The notes beneath the pieces were generated by a model. That model did no database searches and was not told the DNA's origin. It saw nothing but the letters and a program-made list of their open reading frames with translations. Source: Sulfurimonas marina (GTDB lineage Bacteria > Campylobacterota > Campylobacteria > Campylobacterales > Sulfurimonadaceae). Taken from it: a stretch of DNA of 64,000 bases. Location: contig NZ_CP041165.1 of the NCBI RefSeq assembly GCF_014905095.1, positions 1,116,001 to 1,180,000 of the forward strand, read 5' to 3'. A program made the translations under genes and the position numbers. This document shows, piece by piece, positions 17,394 through 24,039 of the stretch. Numbering within the stretch: position 1 is the stretch's first letter; every line of letters starts with the position of its first letter.

Positions 17394-18401
17394 ATGAATG
17401 ATTTAGGCTATCCAGAAAGAACTTCGAGACAGAGTATGGGACAAAAAGGAGAAGCATATATTGATTTTCTAATTTCAAATGTTTTTGACTGGATTTATAG
17501 ACCCGTACATCAAGAAATGGACTTTGGAATTGATGGTTATATTGATATCGTAAATGACACACAAGTAACAGGTTTAAGCATAGGTGTTCAAATAAAATCT
17601 GGTAGTTCATATGTATCTAAGAGAACAAGCGGCGGTATAAAATATGAAGGGAATAATAAGCATCTAAATTTTTATTTAAATCATAAAATCCCAGTTATTT
17701 TAATTGTTGTTGACAATGATTGCAATAATGCATTTTGGGTTGAGTTTGACATTGAAAAAACCACACCTACAACATCTGGATGGTGGATTGAAATACCTGA
17801 AAAAAATATAATTAATATTGACACTAAGCCTTTATGGGAAAATATTGCGGGTGTTCCTGAAGATTTTTCTGACAAAGTTCAAAAGACATGGATGGAATCT
17901 GAATTAATTCAAAATTCTGACCTACTCATTTTTTCTATTCCAAAAGAAGATGTAGATACTGGTTCTATGGATACAGTCTCGGAAATTATTAAAAAGCTGT
18001 CAAAAAACAAAAAAATGCTACTAGACAAAAGGTCATCAGTAGAAATATTTTTTCCTGATTATGATAATGATGAAAGAGAACTCTATGATATACCTGAAAT
18101 TAGACATTGGTTTCAAAATTCAATGGCTCAAAAAATACCTTGGTTTTATTTTTTAAATGGAAAAAATTTAACTATTGGACTGAGTTTATTATTTACTTGT
18201 TGTGTGAATGTAAAGCGTGTAAAAGTTGTTAACAATATACATAAACTTGAGCCTAATCGAGAAGAAATTGAAGAATGGATGAATGAAAATTTCATTAATC
18301 TCAATATTTTCACTGAAAAAAATGACATAGACTTGGAAATAAATAAAGAAGTGAGCAATACAATGGGTGGAGCATTTATGAAAATGTTTTCAAATATCTA
18401 A
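17394..18401 (+). CDS. DUF4365 domain protein, PD-(D/E)XK nuclease-like
   Basis: A 335-residue soluble protein. Residues 15-120 match the DUF4365 pattern: S-M-G-Q-K-G-E-A-Y-I-D-F-L, then D-F-G-I-D-G-Y-I-D-I, then G-V-Q-I-K-S-G, then a segment ending P-V-I-L-I-V-V-D and F-W-V-E-F. Glu, Asp and Q-x-K fall in the order of a PD-(D/E)XK nuclease active site. The C-terminal two thirds are unrecognised. DUF4365 proteins are often found near defence or mobile genes. The gene is AT-rich and followed eight bases after its stop by a 19-bp attC-like half-site that recurs after the next gene. Confidence 0.78.
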   Translation: MNDLGYPERTSRQSMGQKGEAYIDFLISNVFDWIYRPVHQEMDFGIDGYIDIVNDTQVTGLSIGVQIKSGSSYVSKRTSGGIKYEGNNKHLNFYLNHKIPVILIVVDNDCNNAFWVEFDIEKTTPTTSGWWIEIPEKNIINIDTKPLWENIAGVPEDFSDKVQKTWMESELIQNSDLLIFSIPKEDVDTGSMDTVSEIIKKLSKNKKMLLDKRSSVEIFFPDYDNDERELYDIPEIRHWFQNSMAQKIPWFYFLNGKNLTIGLSLLFTCCVNVKRVKVVNNIHKLEPNREEIEEWMNENFINLNIFTEKNDIDLEINKEVSNTMGGAFMKMFSNI

Positions 18402-18408
18402 ATACAAT

Positions 18409-18429
18409 ACCTAACAAATCAGTGGAGCC
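18409..18429 (+). repeat. attC-like half-site, copy 1
   Basis: ACCTAAC at 18409-18415 matches the integron R'' consensus RYYYAAC, and the 19 bases CTAACAAATCAGTGGAGCC (18411-18429) recur exactly at 19467-19485. The right-hand half of an attC site (inverted arm and GTTRRRY) is not recognisable in the 30 bases before the next gene, so this copy is incomplete or degenerate. Confidence 0.55.
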
Positions 18430-18459
18430 CAATCAAAAAGTCGAAAGGTAATAGTTCAA

Positions 18460-19470
18460 ATGAAAAAATGGTTTATTGGTTACCTTAAACAACATGATGA
18501 AAACCATCTGAAATACACTCTGATTGAAGAGATAGATAATAAAGATTTTAGGGAAAAAATAAAAAGAGTATATGATTATGAATATTTAGAAAATTTATTT
18601 TTATTCATAATCAAGAACTTTCAAGACTTCCAAGAATCAATAAAAAACCTAGATACCGACAGTAAGAATAATATTGATGACAATATTAATAACTACTACC
18701 TACAACATCATCAAATTGACATTCAAAGAACATTTTTCAATTTAATAAATTCATACAAACTATCCATAGATCATATAAAGCACACTTTGTCATCCTATGA
18801 AGATAAAGAAGAACAACACTATCAATTCTTATCCAAAATAGCATCATTCTATTATGATACTTTTGCAGGCTATAAAATAATAGAAAACCTCAGGAATTAT
18901 TGTCAACATAGAAGCTTGGCACCACTAGAAATCATTAGAGATTCAGAAGGCAACGTGAAAATTTTTATAACTAAAGAAGCTTTAGTGGAAGATAAAAAAA
19001 TCAGAAATAAAATAAAATCTGAATTAGATAGTGATATTCCTTTTAATTTTATATATTTAGTTATAGAGTGGTTTGAAAAGATACAAGAAATATATAACTA
19101 TTATTTTGATTTATTTGCAGAGTATTCAAAAGACGAAGCCGAATATTTATTATCATATTTTCAACCTGTTAAAAAGGAAATAGATAACAATAATTTAGAA
19201 TTGTACTTATTGGCTGGACACGATGAAAGTCATATAGATCAATATAGCTTTTTACCCACAGAAATCGCTATCAAGATAATTAATAGAACTAAAAAAGAGG
19301 ATTTCAAGAACAATATAGAGTTTATTTCAACTTTTGTTAAAGATTATATAAAAGAACAAGAAGAAAATGAAAATTTCACCAAAATGTTAAAAGAACATGG
19401 CTTGAAACTACCTGAATTTGACACTATTACTTTGAGTGCCATAAACCGATATTTAAAAGGGAAAGGCTAA
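18460..19470 (+). CDS. Unrecognised protein with HEPN-type R-N-x3-H motif
   Basis: A 336-residue, Lys/Glu/Asn-rich, mostly helical soluble protein with no membrane segment or signal. I recognise no named family. Residues 138-152 (Y-K-I-I-E-N-L-R-N-Y-C-Q-H-R-S) contain R145-N146-x3-H150, the form of the catalytic Rx4-6H motif of HEPN ribonucleases, where the residue after Arg is usually polar, and it sits at a helix end as in those proteins. A HEPN-like RNase is therefore possible but unproven. The gene is AT-rich like its upstream neighbour, starts 11 bases after GAAAGG, and is followed by a complete attC-like site. Confidence 0.6.
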   Translation: MKKWFIGYLKQHDENHLKYTLIEEIDNKDFREKIKRVYDYEYLENLFLFIIKNFQDFQESIKNLDTDSKNNIDDNINNYYLQHHQIDIQRTFFNLINSYKLSIDHIKHTLSSYEDKEEQHYQFLSKIASFYYDTFAGYKIIENLRNYCQHRSLAPLEIIRDSEGNVKIFITKEALVEDKKIRNKIKSELDSDIPFNFIYLVIEWFEKIQEIYNYYFDLFAEYSKDEAEYLLSYFQPVKKEIDNNNLELYLLAGHDESHIDQYSFLPTEIAIKIINRTKKEDFKNNIEFISTFVKDYIKEQEENENFTKMLKEHGLKLPEFDTITLSAINRYLKGKG

Positions 19471-19533
19471 CAAATCAGTGGAGCCAATAAATTACCCTGC
19501 GGGCAATTTATTGGCTCATTTTAAACGTTAAAC
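19465..19533 (+). other. Candidate integron attC recombination site
   Basis: A 69-bp element right after the 18460 gene. The left end has TAAC (19468-19471, box GGCTAAC) and the right end GTTAAAC (19527-19533, matching GTTRRRY). Between them, GAGCCAATAAATT (19481-19493) and AATTTATTGGCTC (19505-19517) are perfect 13-bp inverted arms, with CCC-TGC-GGG inside. The two half-sites from TAAC to GAGCC and GGCTC to GTTA are both 18 bases long, as expected for attC. The same sequence could act as a hairpin terminator for the convergent genes, since the stem is followed by ATTTT. The last bases form the rbsK stop codon. Confidence 0.55.
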
Positions 19534-20400
19534 ATCAACTCCTAATCTTGGTATAGAATCCGCAGCTCCTTTTCTTGTAACACAAATACTTGCAGCTTTT
19601 ACAGCTGTTTTTAGACATTTTTCTATTCTTTTTCCGCGTGAAAGCTCGGCTAAAAAGTAACCTATAAAAGTATCACCCGCTCCCGTAGTATCTACCGCCT
19701 TTACTTTGAGTGCATCTACTTTTATAGTTTGTTTGCCTTGAGAGTAGATCACACCTTTTTTGCCAAGCGTTAAAACAACGGCACTTTTTGGGTAAAGCTT
19801 ATCCATCGCTTTTATGATCTTCATAGGCTTTTTCTCACCGCTAAGAGCTTCGCCTTCTGTTTCGTTTATTATAAATATATCTACAAGCTCAAGAGGATAT
19901 TCTTTAACGGCATCACTCATCGGGGCAGGGTTAAAAACAACTTTTAGATCTTTATCTTTTGTTTGTTTTAGTATTTTATCAACCGAGTTTATCTCATTTT
20001 GTAAAAGTACGATGTCACCTGCATTTGCACTTTTGAGTGCTTCTTTTATATCACTAGATTTAAATGTCAGATTTGCCCCGCCGTGGATGATGATCGCATT
20101 TTCCCCCTCAGAATTTACCTGTATAATTGCATGTCCCGTAGGGGCTTTAACTATTTTGACAAGATGCGTATCTATACCTTCTTTTTCCATCTTCTCTTGC
20201 AGCCAAATACCGTCTAATCCTATTTTTCCCACATGGAGCACATCTGCATTTGCACGCGCCAAGGCTATCGACTGGTTAGCCCCTTTACCGCCGCTAAAAA
20301 CAGCATAGTTCTTACTGCTAAGCGTTTCACCCGGACGAACAAAATGATCTACATCATATACATGATCTATGTTTATGGAACCGAAATTGATTATTTTCAT
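19528..20400 (-). CDS. rbsK: Ribokinase (PfkB family)
   Basis: Phosphorylates ribose at O5. PfkB signature 1 (G-G-K-G-A-N-Q-S-I-A-L-A-R) is near residue 37 and signature 2 (D-T-T-G-A-G-D-T-F-I-G-Y-F) near residue 236, with the catalytic Asp in G-A-G-D. The 290-residue length is slightly short of E. coli RbsK (309). It is monocistronic and no ribose transporter is adjacent, so it may act on ribose from nucleoside turnover. Its stop codon lies in the right end of the attC-like element. Confidence 0.9.
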   Translation of the reverse strand: MKIINFGSINIDHVYDVDHFVRPGETLSSKNYAVFSGGKGANQSIALARANADVLHVGKIGLDGIWLQEKMEKEGIDTHLVKIVKAPTGHAIIQVNSEGENAIIIHGGANLTFKSSDIKEALKSANAGDIVLLQNEINSVDKILKQTKDKDLKVVFNPAPMSDAVKEYPLELVDIFIINETEGEALSGEKKPMKIIKAMDKLYPKSAVVLTLGKKGVIYSQGKQTIKVDALKVKAVDTTGAGDTFIGYFLAELSRGKRIEKCLKTAVKAASICVTRKGAADSIPRLGVDV

Positions 20401-20493
20401 AAGTACTCCTGCTTCTTACTATGCATATTATAAGCTCATATGGGGTAAAATGCAATTTTTATAAAGTTTCATAATCAAAAAGGTTTAATAATA

Positions 20494-22752
20494 ATGAGTG
20501 AGCATAAGGATTTTTTACGCACTATTGTCGAAGAGGACTTAAAGTCGGGCAAATATAAAGAGATCATTACAAGGTTTCCCCCTGAGCCAAACGGCTTTCC
20601 TCACATCGGACATGCTAAATCTATCGCTATTAACTTTGGGATCGCACGTGACTACAACGGTTACTGTAACCTTAGAATGGACGACACTAACCCTACAACT
20701 GAAGACACAAAATACGTTGAGGCTCTTAAAGATGCCGTAGAGTGGTTAGGGTTTGAGTGGAAAGACAACGTTCGTTATACGTCTGATTATTTTGACAAAC
20801 TTTACGAATATGCAATAGAGCTTGTGAAAATGGGTAAAGCTTACGTTGATTCACTTGACCAAGAGACGATGAAAGAGTACCACGGTACAGTTACACAGCC
20901 GGGACGTCGCAGTGAGTATGCTGAGCGTTCTGTTGAAGAGAATCTTGACCTATTAGAGAGAATGAAAAACGGTGAGTTTAAAGACGGCGAGCATGTTCTT
21001 CGTGCCAAGATAGATATGTCTGCACCAAATATGAAGATGCGTGATCCTATTCTTTACCGTATCCGTCATGCTCACCACTACAGAGCAGGGGACAAGTGGG
21101 CGATCTACCCTTTATATGATTTTGGTCACTGTTTATCTGACTATATCGAAGGTGTGACTCATTCGATCTGTACGCTTGAATTTGAAAACAATCGTGAGGT
21201 GTACGACTGGGTACTTGACACTCTGAAACTTGAACCGCCGCGCCCTTACCAGCATGAATTTGCAAGACTTGGGATCAACTACACGGTTATGAGTAAAAGA
21301 AAGCTTTTAGAGCTTGTAAACGGTAACTATGTAAGCGGTTGGGACGATCCACGTCTTCCTACGATCGCAGGATACAGAAGAAGAGGGTATACACCTGAAT
21401 CTATTTTAAACTTTTGTGATTCTATAGGTATTGCAAAAGCAAACTCAACTGTTGATGTTGCACAGCTTGAGTTTGCGATCAGAGATGATCTAAATACTAA
21501 AGTACCGCGTGTAATGACGGTACTTGATCCTCTAAAAGTTACGATCAAGAACTATGAGGGCAGCGAAGAGCTAGAAGCTTCATACTATCCTGAAGATGTA
21601 CCAAAAGAGGGTTCAAGAAAGATACCTTTCTCTAAAACTATCTACATAGAGCGTGAAGACTTTTCAGAGAATCCTCCAAAAGGATACTTCCGTCTTACAC
21701 CTGAGCAGCCTGTACGTCTAAAACATGCTTACATTATCACATGTAAAGAGATTGTAAAAGATGCTGATGGAAACATCACAGAGATTATAGCTGAGTACAA
21801 TCCTGAGTCTAAAAGTGGATCAGACACTAGCGGTATAAAAGTAAAAAGTGCGATCCAGTGGGTAGATGCTGCATCTGCTAAAACAGTAGAAGTAAGACTT
21901 TATGACAGACTCTATAAAAATGAAGCACCTGAAGGACTTGAAGATCTTAATCCTGATTCGTTAAAAATTATCAAAAATGCTTTAATCGAACCAGCTGTTA
22001 TCACAGAGAGACCAGATGAGAGATTTCAGTTTGAAAGACAAGGGTACTTCTACGCTGATCCTGTTGATTATACAGATGAAAACCCGGTATTTAACAAGAT
22101 CGTAGGTCTTAAAGACTCTTATGCTAAAAAAGAAAAAGCACCAAGAGGTGAGCGTAAACCGCAAGAGAAAAAAGTGCAAATTGACGGTGAAGTAGAGCCT
22201 ATGAGTGAAGCAGAGCAGGCACTTTTTAACAGATATACTACTGAACTAAAATTAAATAATATGGTTGCAGATATTTTAGCTCGTGATAAGCAGCTTTCAG
22301 ACTTTTATCTTGAAGCTATCAGTTTATCTACAGTTAATCCAAATCCGGTTGGACTGGCTAACATTGTGACAAATGAAGTAGCCAGAGAATTAAAAGATAA
22401 GTCGAAAGATGAGTTAAAATTCAATCCTGTACAAATAGGTGAACTCTCAAAAATGGTTGAGGATGGGACTATCTCAAATAAAATTGCTAAGCAAGTATTT
22501 GAAGAGATGGTAAAAAGCGGAGAAAATCCTGCACAAGTAGTTGAAGCTAAAGGACTTATACAAATAAGTGATCCTGCACAAATTTCACCTATTATTGATG
22601 AGATAATTGAGAAAAATCCGGACAATGTAGAAAAATTTAAAGCAGGAAATACAAAACTGTTAGGTTTCTTTGTAGGACAGGTGCTAAAAGCAACAGGTGG
22701 CAAAGCAAATCCACAAGTTGTAAATAAGCTTGTAGCCGAAAAATTACAATAG
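20494..22752 (+). CDS. glnS: Glutaminyl-tRNA synthetase with C-terminal YqeY/GatB-tail domain
   Basis: Charges tRNA-Gln directly with glutamine. The class I motifs are intact: P-H37-I-G-H40 and V-M-S-K-R around residue 267. Residues from about 340 to 560 form the beta-barrel anticodon-binding domains. From about residue 575 to the end (752) the sequence is a YqeY/GatB C-terminal-type helical domain (L-N-N-M-V-A-D-I-L ... G-T-I-S-N-K-I-A-K-Q-V-F-E-E-M), which most GlnRS lack but Deinococcus-type GlnRS carries; there it helps tRNA binding. The presence of GlnRS means the transamidation route is not needed for tRNA-Gln. It is followed by a hairpin terminator. Confidence 0.95.
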   Translation: MSEHKDFLRTIVEEDLKSGKYKEIITRFPPEPNGFPHIGHAKSIAINFGIARDYNGYCNLRMDDTNPTTEDTKYVEALKDAVEWLGFEWKDNVRYTSDYFDKLYEYAIELVKMGKAYVDSLDQETMKEYHGTVTQPGRRSEYAERSVEENLDLLERMKNGEFKDGEHVLRAKIDMSAPNMKMRDPILYRIRHAHHYRAGDKWAIYPLYDFGHCLSDYIEGVTHSICTLEFENNREVYDWVLDTLKLEPPRPYQHEFARLGINYTVMSKRKLLELVNGNYVSGWDDPRLPTIAGYRRRGYTPESILNFCDSIGIAKANSTVDVAQLEFAIRDDLNTKVPRVMTVLDPLKVTIKNYEGSEELEASYYPEDVPKEGSRKIPFSKTIYIEREDFSENPPKGYFRLTPEQPVRLKHAYIITCKEIVKDADGNITEIIAEYNPESKSGSDTSGIKVKSAIQWVDAASAKTVEVRLYDRLYKNEAPEGLEDLNPDSLKIIKNALIEPAVITERPDERFQFERQGYFYADPVDYTDENPVFNKIVGLKDSYAKKEKAPRGERKPQEKKVQIDGEVEPMSEAEQALFNRYTTELKLNNMVADILARDKQLSDFYLEAISLSTVNPNPVGLANIVTNEVARELKDKSKDELKFNPVQIGELSKMVEDGTISNKIAKQVFEEMVKSGENPAQVVEAKGLIQISDPAQISPIIDEIIEKNPDNVEKFKAGNTKLLGFFVGQVLKATGGKANPQVVNKLVAEKLQ

Positions 22753-22804
22753 TTTACTATATAGTAAATTATATAGACTAGTTCTTTTACACTGGTCTAT
22801 TTTG
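22753..22804 (+). terminator. glnS rho-independent terminator and adjacent palindrome
   Basis: TAGACTAGT (22774-22782) pairs with ACTGGTCTA (22791-22799) with one G-T pair and is followed by TTTT. Just before it, starting right after the glnS stop, is the perfect 16-bp palindrome TTTACTATATAGTAAA (22753-22768). Confidence 0.7.
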
Positions 22805-22949
22805 TAATAGAATAGGGCAACCCTTTAGGGTTACCATTATGCATATAATCTGTTAAGATTTTGCAAGTCTAACTATTTAAAATTTCTTCAATATTTTGAA
22901 ATTTTATACAAGTAAATTGAAATTTGATTGTTTTAAAAAGGAGAATATT

Positions 22950-23024
22950 TGGTGACCCCACGGAGACTCGAACTCCGGTAACATGGATGAAAACCATGGA
23001 TCCTAACCGCTAGACGATGGGGCC
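22950..23024 (-). tRNA. tRNA-Glu (anticodon TTC)
   Basis: Reads GGCCCCATCGTCTAGCGG... on the minus strand, with the conserved T-loop GTTCGAGTC. The acceptor stem GGCCCCA pairs with TGGGGTC (one G-U pair). The anticodon loop is TTTTCAT with anticodon TTC, flanked by CATGG/CCATG. The 3' CCA is encoded. The gene stands alone, 4 bases downstream of a hairpin with T4. Confidence 0.96.
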
Positions 23025-23059
23025 AAAAGGCTCAACTATTTTGTTGAGCCGAAATTATA
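23025..23059 (-). terminator. Hairpin terminator upstream of tRNA-Glu, with TATAAT
   Basis: On the minus strand GGCTCAAC and GTTGAGCC (23050-23043 and 23036-23029) form a perfect 8-bp stem followed by TTTT, then the tRNA begins. TATAAT at 23059-23054 directly precedes the stem. The hairpin probably ends transcripts of the regulator gene at 23102, while the TATAAT is the tRNA promoter and would start RNA inside the left arm. Confidence 0.65.
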
Positions 23060-23101
23060 TAGATAATATACTTAAAAATCTCTTAAGTATGCGCTATTTT
23101 T

Positions 23102-23647
23102 CTAGTCGTAAAAACTACGTAATGCTCTAATAATAACTGCATTTTTAGAGATACTTTCAGCTTTAGCATTATCGTTTACAGTTTCATAAAGATCTAAAGG
23201 AAGTGAAATTGAGAAAGTTTTTGTCTCAACTTTTTTCTTTTTAGCGATCATTGCTACAACATTTCCAAGTAATTCAATGATTTTCTTAGTATCGATTGGT
23301 TTTTGGATAAAGCTGTTTACACCAACTTCGATTGATTCAGAGATTTTCTCCATATCGTTACTTGCAGAGATTACGATGATGATTTGATCTTTATTCATCT
23401 CTCTAATTTTACGAGAAAGTTCAATACCGTCCATTCCTGGCATGATGATATCTACAAATACAACATCTGGTTGTTGTTTTTCATATAATTTTAAAGCACT
23501 TTCACCGTCAAAACAAGATTCTACACCTGAGAAAAAGTTTTTAAAAGTTGAACTTAACAGTTCGTTTGTTACTTTTTCATCTTCAACTACTAAAGCTGTT
23601 AACTTTTTTGTTTGTTCCGTTAATTTAATTAAATCCATATTGTTCAT
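23102..23647 (-). CDS. Response regulator: receiver plus ribbon-helix-helix domain
   Basis: A 181-residue orphan regulator. Residues 15-135 form a receiver domain with acidic pair E22-D23, phospho-acceptor D66 in V-F-V-D-I-I-M-P-G-M-D-G, the Ser/Thr in V-I-S-A-S-N and the Lys in I-Q-K-P-I-D. Residues 144-181 (F-S-I-S-L-P-L-D-L-Y-E-T-V ... S-K-N-A-V-I-I-R-A-L-R-S-F) look like a MetJ/Arc/CopG ribbon-helix-helix DNA-binding domain instead of the usual winged helix. No kinase gene is adjacent, so the signal is unknown. RHH domains bind as dimers, so phosphorylation may control dimerisation (inference). Confidence 0.82.
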   Translation of the reverse strand: MNNMDLIKLTEQTKKLTALVVEDEKVTNELLSSTFKNFFSGVESCFDGESALKLYEKQQPDVVFVDIIMPGMDGIELSRKIREMNKDQIIIVISASNDMEKISESIEVGVNSFIQKPIDTKKIIELLGNVVAMIAKKKKVETKTFSISLPLDLYETVNDNAKAESISKNAVIIRALRSFYD

Positions 23648-23723
23648 AATTAATTCCTCACAAAATATTTCAGATATTATAACAAAAAATTAGTTAATGT
23701 TATTAACAAAATGAAACAACTTT

Positions 23724-23930
23724 TTATTTTGTTTTAAATTGTTCTAACCATTCTGTGTCAGCTTCTTTAGAATCCTCTTTCTGATTTAAAAGAGAATCTA
23801 TGATTCCTATAAGTGTTTCTTCGTCCATAAACTCTAAAAGAGCAGGGTTAATAGAGGTTTGTGAAACACCTTGATAAGTATTGAGCAAATTTTGTATATC
23901 TTTTATAAGATCTTGCTTTCTTTTGGTCAT
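23724..23930 (-). CDS. Small conserved helical protein, unknown function
   Basis: A 68-residue acidic, helical protein (D-L-I-K-D-I-Q-N-L-L-N-T-Y ... D-E-E-T-L-I-G-I-I-D-S-L-L). It has no signal, membrane segment or recognised motif. It lies 76 bases upstream of the receiver-RHH regulator on the same strand and may be cotranscribed with it. Confidence 0.55.
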   Translation of the reverse strand: MTKRKQDLIKDIQNLLNTYQGVSQTSINPALLEFMDEETLIGIIDSLLNQKEDSKEADTEWLEQFKTK

Positions 23931-24009
23931 AAAAATAATTCCTATATATAATTTGTTCGTATTTTACATAAAAAACTATTAGATACACAAACTCTGCACA
24001 CTTCCTTAT

Positions 24010-24033
24010 TATAATAAGACAATAAAAGAGGAG
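24010..24033 (+). promoter_or_regulatory. Promoter and ribosome binding site of the copper operon
   Basis: TATAAT at 24010-24015 is a perfect -10 box and GAGGAG at 24028-24033 sits six bases before ATG 24040. No clear CueR-type dyad is visible upstream, so the regulator is not evident. Confidence 0.6.
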
Positions 24034-24039
24034 TAGATA

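Noticed and set aside
19481-19520. The hairpin after the 18460 gene as only a terminator
   Set aside because: A terminator role is possible, but it does not explain the 19-bp repeat shared with 18411-18429 or the equal half-sites ending in TAAC and GTTA; kept as ambiguous.
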